DNA from: Bauldia sp.
GTDB taxonomy: Bacteria > Pseudomonadota > Alphaproteobacteria > Rhizobiales > Kaistiaceae
Length of the DNA: 41,170 bases
Direction: 5' to 3'
Assembly (NCBI RefSeq): GCF_020442045.1
Contig: NZ_JAGRLA010000161.1
Span: 1-41,170 of the forward strand
Shown: positions 15,812 to 24,116 of the stretch, piece by piece
Position numbering within the stretch: the first letter of the stretch is position 1
Layout of the letters: each line of letters opens with the position of its first letter
Program-made: the position numbers and the translations under genes
The notes under the pieces: model-generated
Database searches by the model: none
What the model saw: the letters and a program-made list of their open reading frames with translations, nothing else
Told to the model about the DNA's origin: nothing

Positions 15812-17337
15812 CAGCCGAGCGCCCGCCGCTGCAGCTTGCCGTTGACGTTGCGCGGCAGCGACTCGACGAAGAAGACCTGCTTCGGCCGCTTGTAGGCGGC
15901 GAGGCGGCCGCCGGCATGGGCGAGGACCCGGTCGGCGTCGATGCCGCTGCCCGGCCGGGCCACGACATAGGCGGCGATCACCGACAATGTGTCATCGACG
16001 CGATGTTCGGTCACCGCCACCTCGGCCACTCCCGGGCAATCCGCCAGCGCCGCCTCGACCTCGAGCGGCGACACGCGGAAGCCGCCAGCATTCATGATGT
16101 CGTCGGCGCGGCCATGGTACCAGACATAGCCGTCGTCATCGAAGGCGGCGAGGTCGCCGCCGACGAACCAGTCGCCGCGGGTGGTCGCGGCGTCCTCCTC
16201 CGGGCGGTTCCAGTAGCCGAGCATCAGGCCGGGGTCGGAACGGTGGATGGCGAGGAGCCCGGTCTCGCCTGTGGGAAGCGGCGTGTCGTCGCCGTCGACG
16301 GCGAGGATCGCGATGCGCCGTGTCTGTTGCGGCTTGCCGGCGCTGCCCGGCCGGACCGGGACCGACGGGCCGGAGGAGATGAAGGTCGAGCATTCGCTCA
16401 TGCCGAGCGACTCGTAGAGCGCCCGGCCGGTCGCGGCGCGCCATTGCTCGAGGATCGACGGGTGCATCGCCTCCCCGGCGCAGAGGCAGTGGCGGATGGT
16501 GGCGAAATCGGCCGGGTCGAGCGCGGCATGCTTGAGCATCTGGCGGTAGAGCAGCGGTACGGCGGCGAAGAGCGTCGCGCCGGCGAGCCGGATCAGCCGC
16601 GGCCAGACCTGGATGTCCTGGGGGCCGTTATAGAGCACCGCCGCCGCGCCGACCGACCAGGGGTCGAGCAGGCCGACGCCGAGCGTGTAGCTCCAGTTGA
16701 AGGTGCCGGCATGGAGCATGACGTCGTCGCCACCGATCGCCTGCCAGTCGCGGTGCATGGGGATGCGCCCGAGCGCGACCCGCTGGGCATGGACGACGCC
16801 TTTCGGCCGGCCGCTCGTGCCCGAGGTGTAGATCATGTAGGCGGGGTCCCCGGCCGCCGTGTCGGCATAGCCGGGGCGCGGGTCCGACCGACGCAGGCGG
16901 TCGATCGCAGCGGTGTCGAAGACCTTCGCCGCGACACCGGCGAGCGGGACGACGAGGCCGTCATCCATGGCGATGCCGGCGGCGCCCGAGTCGGCGAGGA
17001 GGAAGGCGATGTCCCTTTCGGTCAGCATCGACGAGACGGGAATCGGGACAAGGCCCGCCGCGATCGCGCCGTAGAAGAGGAGCGCGTAGCTGCTGTTATT
17101 GGGGAGCCGCAACAGCAGCCGGTCGCCGGGAGCGAGCCCGGCCTCCTCCAGCCCGGCGGCGACGCCGCGGACCGCCCGGTCAAGGTCGCCATAGGTCCAG
17201 TATTCGGCGGCCCCGGGTCCGGCGGCGACGTCGCCGACGACGGTCAGGGCGACCTTGCCGGGCTGCGCCGCGGCCGACTGTTCGAGGCAATGGCGGGCGA
17301 GGTTGAACCGCTCGGGAATCGGTATGCGGCCCGGCAT
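15811..17337 (-). CDS. AMP-forming acyl-CoA ligase (benzoate-CoA-ligase-like)
   Basis: A 508-residue adenylate-forming enzyme that makes an acyl-CoA from an acid, ATP and CoA. The A3 loop is YTSGTSGRPKGVVH (about residues 167-180). SLGMSECSTF is the A5 region, WFVGGDLAAFDDDGYVWYHG carries the ribose-binding Asp and hinge, and the catalytic Lys501 is in NGKLQRRALG. Overall it resembles benzoate- and 4-hydroxybenzoate-CoA ligases, so an unsaturated or aromatic acid is possible. It lies 3 bases after the upstream SDR and is translationally coupled to the Mct-like gene. With that partner, mesaconate or another C5 diacid becomes an attractive substrate (inference). The product is cytoplasmic. Confidence 0.9.
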   Translation of the reverse strand: MPGRIPIPERFNLARHCLEQSAAAQPGKVALTVVGDVAAGPGAAEYWTYGDLDRAVRGVAAGLEEAGLAPGDRLLLRLPNNSSYALLFYGAIAAGLVPIPVSSMLTERDIAFLLADSGAAGIAMDDGLVVPLAGVAAKVFDTAAIDRLRRSDPRPGYADTAAGDPAYMIYTSGTSGRPKGVVHAQRVALGRIPMHRDWQAIGGDDVMLHAGTFNWSYTLGVGLLDPWSVGAAAVLYNGPQDIQVWPRLIRLAGATLFAAVPLLYRQMLKHAALDPADFATIRHCLCAGEAMHPSILEQWRAATGRALYESLGMSECSTFISSGPSVPVRPGSAGKPQQTRRIAILAVDGDDTPLPTGETGLLAIHRSDPGLMLGYWNRPEEDAATTRGDWFVGGDLAAFDDDGYVWYHGRADDIMNAGGFRVSPLEVEAALADCPGVAEVAVTEHRVDDTLSVIAAYVVARPGSGIDADRVLAHAGGRLAAYKRPKQVFFVESLPRNVNGKLQRRALG

Positions 17338-17340
17338 GGC

Positions 17341-18108
17341 CTAGCGCTGGAACCGGTCGGCGATATGTACCATGCCCTGCACGATCCAGCCGCCGTCGAC
17401 CACCAGGACCTGCCCGGTGATGTAGCTCGCCCTGTCGCTGGCGAGGTAGACGATCGGTTCGGCGATCTCGTGCGGTTCGGCGAGCCGCCCCATCGGGATT
17501 CGCTCGGTCTGCCACTCACCGCGAATCGAGCCATCCTTGAGGCCCTGCTCGACCAGCTTGGTGCGGGTCGAGCCGGGGGCGACGGCGTTGACCCGGATAT
17601 TGGCCATCGCGGTCTCGGTGGCGTAGACGCGGGTCAGGCTCTCGATGCCCGCCTTGGCGGCGCTGTAGGGGCCACGGCCGGGAATACCGACATGCGCCGC
17701 CGTCGAGGCGACGCTGACGATCGCGCCGCCCTTGCCGCGGGCGCGCATGCGGGAGATCGCCTGGGCGGAGCAGAGGAACATGCCGGTCAGGTGGGTGTTG
17801 AGGACGAGATGCCAGTCCTCCGGCGACATGTCCTCGGCGAGATCGACACGCTGCACCCCGGCATTGTTGACCAGCACGTCGATCTGACCGGCGTCGCGGT
17901 CGATGCGCGCGAAGGCGTCGGCGACGCTTGCCGCATCGCCGACGTCGGCGGTGAGATAGGTGACGCCCTCGCGCGCCTCGTCGGGATCGCCGAGATCGAG
18001 CGAGAAGACCGTGGCGCCCTCCGCGACCAGGCGTTGCGCCACGGCGTCGCCGATTCCACGCGCGGCACCGGTAATCGCCGCGACCTTGCCGGAGAATTCA
18101 CCGGGCAT
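17341..18108 (-). CDS. Short-chain dehydrogenase/reductase (SDR), NAD-type
   Basis: A 255-residue classical SDR: TGAARGIG at 13-20, Asp38 after strand 2 (NAD-leaning), NNAG at 81-84, catalytic Ser135, Tyr148, Lys152, and the ending VLVVDGGWIVQGMVH. The ATG at 18106-18108 is preceded by GGGAGGA and gives the family-typical MPGEFSGKVAAITG; a longer frame could only use TTG. It lies 20 bases after the 18129 SDR stop and 3 bases before the acyl-CoA ligase. In the non-phosphorylative sugar-acid pathways an SDR like this oxidises the sugar or the 2-keto-3-deoxy acid. Substrate unknown. Confidence 0.9.
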   Translation of the reverse strand: MPGEFSGKVAAITGAARGIGDAVAQRLVAEGATVFSLDLGDPDEAREGVTYLTADVGDAASVADAFARIDRDAGQIDVLVNNAGVQRVDLAEDMSPEDWHLVLNTHLTGMFLCSAQAISRMRARGKGGAIVSVASTAAHVGIPGRGPYSAAKAGIESLTRVYATETAMANIRVNAVAPGSTRTKLVEQGLKDGSIRGEWQTERIPMGRLAEPHEIAEPIVYLASDRASYITGQVLVVDGGWIVQGMVHIADRFQR

Positions 18109-18128
18109 CGCTTCCTCCCTGTCAGGCG

Positions 18129-18896
18129 TCAATACATCAGCCAGCCGCCGCTGACATTGATGGTCGCGCCGGTTATGTAATCCGCGTGGTCGGAGCCGAG
18201 GAACAGAACGGTGCCGGCGAGTTGCGACGGCCGCGCGAGATAGCCGAGCGGAATCTGGGCGGCGACCGCGGCGAGACCCTCCTCGTCCATGCCGCTCCGC
18301 ATCATCGCGGTGTCGGCGGCGCCGGGCGAGACGGCGTTGACGGTGATGTTGTGCGGCGCCAGCGACCGTGCCAGCCCGCGGGTCATCGAGACGATGCCGC
18401 CCTTGGTCGCGGCATAGGCGACCGAGCCGCCAAAGCCGCCGCTCTGCCAGCCCTGGGCGGTGAAGTTGATGATCCGGCCGCCGCTGCCCTGGTCGCGCAT
18501 CGCCCTCGCGGCCGCCTGGGCAAGGAAGAAATTGGCCTTGAGGTTGATCTCGTGCTGGAAATCCCAGTCTTCCTCCGAGACGTCGAAGACCGACGGCCGG
18601 CGGACGAGCACCGCCGCGGTCTGGACCAGTATGTCGAGGGAGCCGAAGGCGTCGGCCACCTTGTCGATCAGCGCGGCGTGGCCGCCGACCGGCCGGAGGT
18701 CATAGGCGATGCCGAGATGCGGGCCCCCGTCCATTTCCTCGACGACGGCAGCGACCCTGTCCGCATCGAGATCGACGGCGGCGACGCGCGCCCCGACACT
18801 GCCGAAGGCGAGCGCGACTTCGCGACCGATTCCACCGGTCGCGCCGGTCAGCAGGACTGATTTGCCCTTGAGGCCCGCGCCGAGATCGAATGTCAT
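18129..18896 (-). CDS. Atypical SDR with altered NNAG and catalytic serine regions
   Basis: A 255-residue SDR-fold protein with normal TGATGGIG (18-25), Asp42 after strand 2, and Tyr161/Lys165 (YAATK). Two conserved places deviate: the NNAG motif reads QTAA (92-95), and where the catalytic Ser should lie, 13 residues before Tyr, the chain reads INFTAQGWQSGG, leaving Thr146 as the nearest replacement in a loop two residues longer. It may still be active, since Thr can stand in for Ser, or have a special substrate pocket. The ATG at 18894-18896 has GGGGGAAGGA upstream; an upstream TTG is a worse start. It follows the EthD gene and precedes another SDR in the same minus-strand operon. Confidence 0.85.
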   Translation of the reverse strand: MTFDLGAGLKGKSVLLTGATGGIGREVALAFGSVGARVAAVDLDADRVAAVVEEMDGGPHLGIAYDLRPVGGHAALIDKVADAFGSLDILVQTAAVLVRRPSVFDVSEEDWDFQHEINLKANFFLAQAAARAMRDQGSGGRIINFTAQGWQSGGFGGSVAYAATKGGIVSMTRGLARSLAPHNITVNAVSPGAADTAMMRSGMDEEGLAAVAAQIPLGYLARPSQLAGTVLFLGSDHADYITGATINVSGGWLMY

Positions 18897-18910
18897 CTTT
18901 TCCTTCCCCC

Positions 18911-19243
18911 TCAACGACCGTCGGGCGGCGCAACGACGGTCTGTTCCCCGACGAAGCAGGACTGCGCCTCGCCGATGAAGAGCTTGCGGTCGGCGACCAG
19001 CATCGACAGGTAAGGCTCGGTCGCGAAGGCTTCGTGCGCCGCCTCGATCGAGTCGAACCAGACCTCGCCGACCCCGTCCCAGGCCGCCTCCTCCGGCGTC
19101 CAGCTCTTGACCCGGCCGAAGCGCAGGCCGCGCAGTCCCGGAAGCTGGCGGACGATATCGGCATGCGGGCCGGTCCAGTGGGCGTAGAAGGCCTCGGGAG
19201 TCATGCCCTGCTTGCGGCGGAGGAAGCTGATCCGCTTGATCAT
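18911..19243 (-). CDS. EthD-domain protein
   Basis: A 110-residue ferredoxin-like (dimeric alpha-beta barrel) protein of the EthD family. Its recognisable pattern is MIKRISFLRRKQGMTPEAF then YAHWTGPHADIV, followed by PGLRGLRFGRVKSW and the FDSIEAAHEAF helix. EthD-type proteins are small cytoplasmic enzymes or helpers found beside ring-cleaving, lactone or ether-degrading systems; related proteins include muconolactone isomerase-like folds and L-rhamnose mutarotase-like barrels. The ATG overlaps the VOC gene stop by 4 bases (ATGA). In this operon it could act as a mutarotase or lactone isomerase, but no specific function can be read from sequence. Confidence 0.82.
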   Translation of the reverse strand: MIKRISFLRRKQGMTPEAFYAHWTGPHADIVRQLPGLRGLRFGRVKSWTPEEAAWDGVGEVWFDSIEAAHEAFATEPYLSMLVADRKLFIGEAQSCFVGEQTVVAPPDGR

Positions 19244-19725
19244 GCCGCGGCTCCCGGCTTTGCCGGCTGGTAGAATTCGAGGGTGATGCCGTCGTGGATT
19301 CTCAGGTAAGCGGCCCGCGCGCCCTTGTTGGGCCCGCCGTCGATGTCGATCGGGCCTTCCGGCACGATCGGCGTCGCGCCGGCATCGACCGCCTTCCGCC
19401 AGGCGACCGCCGCGTCGTCGACCTGAAGGCAGAGATGGACGTTGCCGGGATTGGCGGTCCGGTCCGAATTCTGCTCGCGGTCGGCTACCTGGTAGTCGAG
19501 GAGCTCCAGCGTGTTGCCGCCGGGCAGGTCGATGAAGGCGGCCTTGATCGTCACCCCCGGATAGCCGACATGCTTGCCGAGATAGGGCCGATCGAGAAGC
19601 GTGCGCCAGCGCGCGCGCACGCCGAGAAAGGCTTCCCAGAAGGCGAGCGCGGTGTCGAGGTCGGCGACGCTCATCCCGACGTGATGGAGCCCGGTGGCGC
19701 TCGCGGCTTTGCCTGCGACTGTCAT
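19240..19725 (-). CDS. VOC/glyoxalase-superfamily metalloprotein
   Basis: A 161-residue vicinal-oxygen-chelate protein with two beta-alpha-beta-beta-beta modules. Likely metal residues are His15 (LHHVGMSVADLD), Glu74 (LELLDY), His97 (NVHLCLQVDD) and Glu150 (GITLEFYQP), the order expected for glyoxalase I or methylmalonyl-CoA epimerase-like enzymes. Such proteins catalyse epimerisation, isomerisation or ring cleavage at a carbonyl-adjacent carbon. It overlaps the EthD gene by 4 bases and starts 11 bases after the lactonase stop. In context it might epimerise a keto acid or keto-lactone made by the SDRs; the substrate is unknown. Confidence 0.85.
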   Translation of the reverse strand: MTVAGKAASATGLHHVGMSVADLDTALAFWEAFLGVRARWRTLLDRPYLGKHVGYPGVTIKAAFIDLPGGNTLELLDYQVADREQNSDRTANPGNVHLCLQVDDAAVAWRKAVDAGATPIVPEGPIDIDGGPNKGARAAYLRIHDGITLEFYQPAKPGAAA

Positions 19726-19736
19726 CCTGCCTGTCC

Positions 19737-20606
19737 TCAGATCCGGAAGATGCGCTCGGCGTTGCCGGAGAACATCTTCACCTGATCGTCCCTCGGAAAG
19801 CCCGAGATGATCGCGGCATAGGCGTTGATCACGTCGGGATAGGAGCTGAACATCCGGTCGACCGGCCAGTTGGTGCCGAAGACGACGCGATCGACGCCGA
19901 AGGCCTCGATGCTGCCGAGCACGTAGGGCCGGATCGACTCCACCGTCCAAAGCGGGTCGCACATGCCGAGGCCGGAGATCTTCATCATCACGTTGGGCGA
20001 CTCGGCCATGATGTCCATCGCCGCCCGCCATTGCCGGAAGCTCTCCGGATCGCGCGCCATCGGGATCGCGCAATGGTCGACGCAGATGACGATGTCCGGG
20101 AAGGTCCTGGCGAGATCGAGAATGTCCGGCGCCAGCTCGACGCGGGTATCGATGCAGGAGACGAGGTTGCGGGGGCCGAGCTCGGCGAAGCCCTTCCGCC
20201 AGGCATCGTCGATGAGGTAGTGGCCCTCGCCGAAATTCCGGATGCCGCGGACGTTGGGATACTGGAGATGCCGGTCGAGGACGTCCGCCGCGTCGGGCCT
20301 CGCCAGATGGCATTCGGCGACGATGCCATGCGGATAGCCGGTCTCGTCGGCGAAGGCCTGCAGCCAGATCGTCTCGTCGACCGGGTCCGGCGTGTTGACC
20401 GCGGCCTGGACGTGGATCGCCTTCGGGACGTTCGAGAAGCGGATCTCGGCGAGATAGTCCTTGATGAAATAATGCTGCGACTTCAGCGGATCGGTGTCGG
20501 GAAGGAAGCCATGGACTGCGTCCGGCTCGAGCCACCCGTAGCGGAGCGTCGGGTGCTTCATGTCGTGGAGGTGGAAATGGGTGTCGACGAAGGCGAGTTC
20601 GGCCAT
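19737..20606 (-). CDS. COG3618-type amidohydrolase (sugar lactonase-like)
   Basis: A 289-residue TIM-barrel metal-dependent hydrolase. It has the HxH metal motif at His10/His12 (VDTHFHLHD), His178 in VDHCAIP, and the final-strand motif GTNWPVD at 244-250. This layout is that of the COG3618 group, which includes L-fuconolactonase, L-rhamnono-1,4-lactonase and 2-pyrone-4,6-dicarboxylate hydrolase. The likely reaction is hydrolysis of a sugar-acid lactone in the cytoplasm. The ATG at 20604-20606 has GGGGAGGA eight bases upstream; the much longer open frame above it crosses non-coding DNA. It is the first gene of the minus-strand operon that runs to 14594, with a GAAACG-type site 116 bases upstream. 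Confidence 0.9.
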   Translation of the reverse strand: MAELAFVDTHFHLHDMKHPTLRYGWLEPDAVHGFLPDTDPLKSQHYFIKDYLAEIRFSNVPKAIHVQAAVNTPDPVDETIWLQAFADETGYPHGIVAECHLARPDAADVLDRHLQYPNVRGIRNFGEGHYLIDDAWRKGFAELGPRNLVSCIDTRVELAPDILDLARTFPDIVICVDHCAIPMARDPESFRQWRAAMDIMAESPNVMMKISGLGMCDPLWTVESIRPYVLGSIEAFGVDRVVFGTNWPVDRMFSSYPDVINAYAAIISGFPRDDQVKMFSGNAERIFRI

Positions 20607-20721
20607 GCTGAAAATCCTCCCCGGCAAGAAGCGGCGCTTCCTGAACGACGCCTTCCCCTCGCCGATCGTCGCATGCGGGCCGTCCGCCGTCAGGCGGAGA
20701 CCGACGCGGGTGCGACAGAAT

Positions 20722-20735
20722 AATATCGTTTCAAT
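20722..20735 (-). promoter_or_regulatory. Putative LacI-type operator of the lactonase operon (site A)
   Basis: On the minus strand the site reads ATTGAAACGATATT, overlapping an AT-rich -10-like element (TATTAT) in otherwise GC-rich DNA. It lies 116 bases upstream of the lactonase start. The 14-mer differs from site B (21137-21150) at two positions and shares GAAACGATATT with site C (27984-27994). Confidence 0.5.
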
Positions 20736-20755
20736 CCTAACAGGGAGCGTGGCGA

Positions 20756-21120
20756 TGTTCAAGATCGGGACCGCCGCGGCACGGAGCCGCCGAACCGTAC
20801 CATGCGTGCCTCGGCATCCGTGGGTGGCTGACGCGCCGGAAACGATGAAAGCGTGGCCCGGCGGCGCGGGATGGCGGGCGGGATCGCGCGTGCCGAAGCT
20901 GTCCTCGACCCGGCCGGAGGTCATGAATTCAGCGGAATTCCCTACGGAATGGCCACGGCGTGGGGCTTGCGATCCCGGCGAGGCCGAACCGCAATGACCC
21001 TGCCGGGCATCTCTGCAAGGGCAACTACCTGGCCCGCCGACATGCCTGAGGCCACATCCGGCGGGAAACACCCTGCGGCTGCCCTCCAGCGACGCGGAGC
21101 GGCCAAATCTGCAAAACAAA
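20756..21120. other. Divergent intergenic region, no gene recognised
   Basis: The 577-bp space between the divergent starts at 20606 and 21184 has a LacI-type site near each end, and this 365-bp middle part. An open frame of 80 codons from 20755 (MFKIGTAAARSRR...) has an AGGGAG upstream, but it is rich in Arg, Pro and Trp with no recognisable domain. I see no RNA gene, IS end or repeat here. It could be a leader, a remnant of a lost gene, or simply spacer. Confidence 0.4.
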
Positions 21121-21125
21121 AGGGC

Positions 21126-21155
21126 TTGCGCGCCACGATAACGTTTCAATATAGT
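21126..21155 (+). promoter_or_regulatory. Promoter with LacI-type operator before the SDR/SMP-30/dehydratase operon (site B)
   Basis: TTGCGC (21126-21131), 18 bases, TATAGT (21150-21155) forms a plausible sigma-70 promoter 28 bases before the start at 21184. Between the boxes lies GATAACGTTTCAAT, which on the other strand reads ATTGAAACGTTATC and matches the site A 14-mer at 12 of 14 bases. An operator placed between -35 and -10 would repress by blocking polymerase. Confidence 0.55.
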
Positions 21156-21183
21156 CGAGCCCACGAAAGGGACGGGATTTTCG

Positions 21184-21930
21184 ATGCGGGAGGAAGACCG
21201 CAAACGGGCTGTCGTGACCGGCGCCGCAAGCGGCATCGGCAAGGCGGTGGCGCTGAGGCTGGTCGAGGAAGGCTGTGCGGTGCTCGCGGTCGATCTCGAC
21301 GGCGCCCGGCTTGCCGCGCTCGCCGCCGAAGGCTGCGACACCAGGGTCGTCGACGTCGCCGATCAGGATCAGCGCGAGGCGCTTGCCGCGTCGGTCGAAG
21401 GCTTCGACTATCTCGTCAATTCGGCCGGGATCATCCGCATCATGCCGATCTTCGAACTGACCGTCGAGGACTGGCGGCAGGTCCAGACGGTCAACGCGGA
21501 GTCGATCTTCTTCCTCTGCCAGAAGATCGGCCCGCGGCTCCGGCCCGGCGGCGCGATCGTCAATCTTTCGTCGAGCTCGGCGAAGCTCGCGACGTCGACC
21601 GACGTCGCCGCCTATGCCGCCTCCAAGACGACGATCCTGTCGATCACCCGGTCCTTCTCCTATGCGCTGGCCGACCGGCCGGTCCGGGTCAACGCCATCT
21701 GTCCCGGCATTGTCGAGACCGAGATGCAGGAGAAGTTCCTCGCGGAGGTCGCCGGCCACCGCAACACGACGGCGGCCGATTTCGACGCCCTGCGCAAGAA
21801 GGGCGTGCCGCTCCAGCGCGGCGCCAGCGCCGAGGAATGCGCCGGCGCCATATGGTTCCTGCTTTCGGACGAGGCTGCGTACATGACCGGGCAGGCCATC
21901 AACTTCACCGGCGGCCTGGTCAACTGGTGA
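21184..21930 (+). CDS. Short-chain dehydrogenase/reductase (SDR), NAD-type
   Basis: A 248-residue classical SDR, with TGAASGIG at 12-19, Asp37/Asp39 after strand 2 (NAD-leaning), NSAG at 79-82, catalytic Ser131, Tyr144, Lys148 and ending INFTGGLVNW. The segment NAICPGIVETEMQEKF resembles the sugar-acid SDR group that includes 2-keto-3-deoxy-L-fuconate dehydrogenase. Expected role: oxidation of a sugar to its lactone, or of a keto-deoxy acid, in the cytoplasm. It is the first gene of the plus-strand operon, with the SMP-30 lactonase starting 17 bases later, and sits just behind the site B promoter. Its own ribosome site is poor (GGGACGGGA), so initiation may be modest. Confidence 0.9.
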   Translation: MREEDRKRAVVTGAASGIGKAVALRLVEEGCAVLAVDLDGARLAALAAEGCDTRVVDVADQDQREALAASVEGFDYLVNSAGIIRIMPIFELTVEDWRQVQTVNAESIFFLCQKIGPRLRPGGAIVNLSSSSAKLATSTDVAAYAASKTTILSITRSFSYALADRPVRVNAICPGIVETEMQEKFLAEVAGHRNTTAADFDALRKKGVPLQRGASAEECAGAIWFLLSDEAAYMTGQAINFTGGLVNW

Positions 21931-21946
21931 GAACAGGGAGGAAGGA

Positions 21947-22825
21947 ATGAAAAAGCCGACAGTGGTGCGCGCCACCGGGCTCGGCCACCCCGAGGGCCCC
22001 TATGAGCTCGATGACGGGCGGGTGATCTACGCCAACACCTACAGGAGCGAGATCGGCTACTGGGATCCGAAGACCAACGAGCAGGGCACCTATGCCTTCG
22101 TCGGCGGCGGCCCGAATGCCTGCATGCTCGGCACCGACGGCGCGGTCTATTCGACCCAGACGCCGACTGTCGGCGCCTGGGTGGCGCCGGAGCACCGCCC
22201 GCCGTCGATCCAGAAGACGACGCCGGACGGCAAGGTCGAGATCCTCGTCACCGAGGCCGATGGCGTCAAGTTCGACGGACCGAACGACCTGACCTTCGGC
22301 CCGGACGGCAAGCTCTATTTCACCGATTCCGGCGACTGGGCGCCCGACACCAAGCATCATCCCGGACGCATCGTGATGGTCGAGACGAACGGCGTCGCCA
22401 GGATTCTCGAGGAGCTCGACCACGTCTATCCGAACGGCATCGTCGCCGAGCCGGACGGCTCGCTGGTCTGGGTCGAATCCTATAACCGCCGCGTCATCCG
22501 CCGGACGCCGGACGGCACCAAGACGACCCTCTGCACGCTGCCCGAGAACCATATCCCGGACGGCTTCAAGATCGACGAGAAGGGCGACTTCTGGATCACC
22601 ACGGTGTCTTCGGGCGGCGTCGACCATGTCGGCAAGGACGGCACGCTGATCGATTTCCTCGAGGTCGGCGTCACCCCGCTCAATTGCTGCTTCGGCAAGG
22701 GCGGCAAGCTCTTCGTCGCGGACATGGGGCCGTTCGACGTGACCGGCGCGGCGATGACCGGACAGCTCGTCGAGGTCGACCTCGGTATCGAAGGCATGCC
22801 GCTCTTCCGCGGCGCAATCGGGTAA
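21947..22825 (+). CDS. SMP-30/gluconolactonase-family lactonase
   Basis: A 292-residue six-bladed beta-propeller of the SMP-30/regucalcin/gluconolactonase family. The metal-binding positions appear as Glu16 (HPEGPYE), Asn113 (DGPNDLTF), Asn163 (YPNGI) and catalytic Asp205 (PDGFKID), in the order and spacing expected. The reaction is hydrolysis of an aldono-lactone to the sugar acid. AGGGAGGAAGGA stands directly before the ATG. It has no signal peptide, so it works in the cytoplasm. It lies between an SDR (probable sugar dehydrogenase) and an enolase-type dehydratase, the standard order of non-phosphorylative sugar oxidation. It is a second lactonase besides the divergent COG3618 protein. Confidence 0.92.
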   Translation: MKKPTVVRATGLGHPEGPYELDDGRVIYANTYRSEIGYWDPKTNEQGTYAFVGGGPNACMLGTDGAVYSTQTPTVGAWVAPEHRPPSIQKTTPDGKVEILVTEADGVKFDGPNDLTFGPDGKLYFTDSGDWAPDTKHHPGRIVMVETNGVARILEELDHVYPNGIVAEPDGSLVWVESYNRRVIRRTPDGTKTTLCTLPENHIPDGFKIDEKGDFWITTVSSGGVDHVGKDGTLIDFLEVGVTPLNCCFGKGGKLFVADMGPFDVTGAAMTGQLVEVDLGIEGMPLFRGAIG

Positions 22826-22835
22826 GGCGCGAAAG

Positions 22836-23978
22836 ATGAAGATTGCCAAGGTCGAAGCCATTCCGGTCAGCTACCCGGAACCGAACGACTTCAACGCGCT
22901 GCGCCATCTCTGCCTCGCCAAGATCACGGCCGACGACGGCCAGGTCGGCTGGGGCGAATCGATCACCCAGTTCCCGGAAGCGAACTTCGCCGCCAGGGCG
23001 ATCATCGAGGGCATGGCGCCCAACCTGATCGGCAAGGATCCGGTCGAGACCGAGGCGCTGTGGCGGCAGAACAAGCAGCAGGCCTGGTGGTACGGCTATC
23101 ATGGCGGCATCGCCTCCTATGCGACAGCCGCGATCGACATCGCGCTTTGGGACCTCAAGGGCAAGGCGCTCGGCCGCAGCGTCCTCGACCTGCTCGGCGG
23201 CTGCGTCCACGAGAAGCTGCCGGCGATCGCCTCCTGCCATGCCCATTACGAGTCGATCCCCGACATGGCGGAGGAGACCGCCGAGTGGATCGCCACCGGC
23301 CTGCAGGGGCTCAAGACCGGCTTCGGCAAGCGCGGCAACGCCAACCTCGGCTACGAGCACGACCGCGACGTCGCCTATGTCAAGGCGATGCGCGAGGTGC
23401 TCGGTCCCGACCGGATGCTGATGATCGACAACGGCATCAACATCAAATGGGACGTTACCGACGCCGTCCGCCGCGCCCGGGATATGGAGGAATTCAATCT
23501 CGACTGGATCGAGGAGCCGCTCGGCGCCTGGGATCCGGAGGGCTATGCCAACCTGCGGGCCAAGACGACGACCCGCATCGCCTACGGCGAGCGCGAATGG
23601 ACGCTCGAGCAGTTCGAGCGGATCCTCGCCACCGGCACCGTCGACGTGATCGGCGTCGACCCCGGCCGGGCCGAGGGGATCACCGGCTTCAAGAAGATCA
23701 CCGAACGCTGCGAATTCTATCGCCGCCAGGCCAATGCCCATGCCTGGTCATCGGCGATCGTCACCGCCGCGAGCCTTGCCATCTCGTTCAACTCGCCGTC
23801 GTGCAAGCTGTTCGAGTTCAAGCCGCTGCGCAATCCGATGCAGCACGACCTCGTCGAGAAGCCCTTCGAGCAGGTCGACGGCTGGGTCTACCCGCCACAG
23901 GGGCCCGGCCTCGGCATCGAGGTGATCGAGGACGTGGTCGAGGGCTATCGCAGCGAAAAGGTCCTCGGGATGGCGTGA
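22836..23978 (+). CDS. Enolase-superfamily sugar-acid dehydratase (mandelate racemase-like), first copy
   Basis: A 380-residue enolase-superfamily protein with an N-terminal capping domain (residues 1-125) and a C-terminal barrel. Metal residues are Asp198 (MIDNG), Glu226 (IEEPLG) and Glu252 (YGERE); His302 (NAHAWSS) is a possible acid/base. The second strand carries a single Lys160 (GLKTGFGK) rather than a clear K-x-K pair, so it is not a textbook mandelate racemase. These enzymes dehydrate aldonic or aldaric acids to 2-keto-3-deoxy acids. It starts 10 bases after the lactonase with a weak ribosome site and is followed by ABC transporter genes. It differs strongly from the dehydratase at 35604, so the two probably act on different acids. 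Confidence 0.88.
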   Translation: MKIAKVEAIPVSYPEPNDFNALRHLCLAKITADDGQVGWGESITQFPEANFAARAIIEGMAPNLIGKDPVETEALWRQNKQQAWWYGYHGGIASYATAAIDIALWDLKGKALGRSVLDLLGGCVHEKLPAIASCHAHYESIPDMAEETAEWIATGLQGLKTGFGKRGNANLGYEHDRDVAYVKAMREVLGPDRMLMIDNGINIKWDVTDAVRRARDMEEFNLDWIEEPLGAWDPEGYANLRAKTTTRIAYGEREWTLEQFERILATGTVDVIGVDPGRAEGITGFKKITERCEFYRRQANAHAWSSAIVTAASLAISFNSPSCKLFEFKPLRNPMQHDLVEKPFEQVDGWVYPPQGPGLGIEVIEDVVEGYRSEKVLGMA

Positions 23979-24116
23979 GGCAAGGCCGTCACGCCGCAAC
24001 GCGCGGCGCCCGCAGGCTCCGGTCCGGCGATGGACGGAGAGGCGGTGCCGGAGGGGAATGTGAAGGCGCCGCGAGGCGCATCCTGATGATGTCAGCGTAA
24101 CACCAGGGAGGAACCC

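Noticed and set aside
18109..18132. Longer start for the 17341 SDR at a TTG codon
   Set aside because: The ATG at 18106-18108 has GGGAGGA at good spacing and gives the normal SDR N-terminus.
20755..20997. 80-codon frame starting MFKIGTAAARSRR in the divergent intergenic region
   Set aside because: Despite an AGGGAG upstream, the composition is rich in Arg, Pro and Trp, there is no known domain, and no neighbour overlap or coupling supports it.
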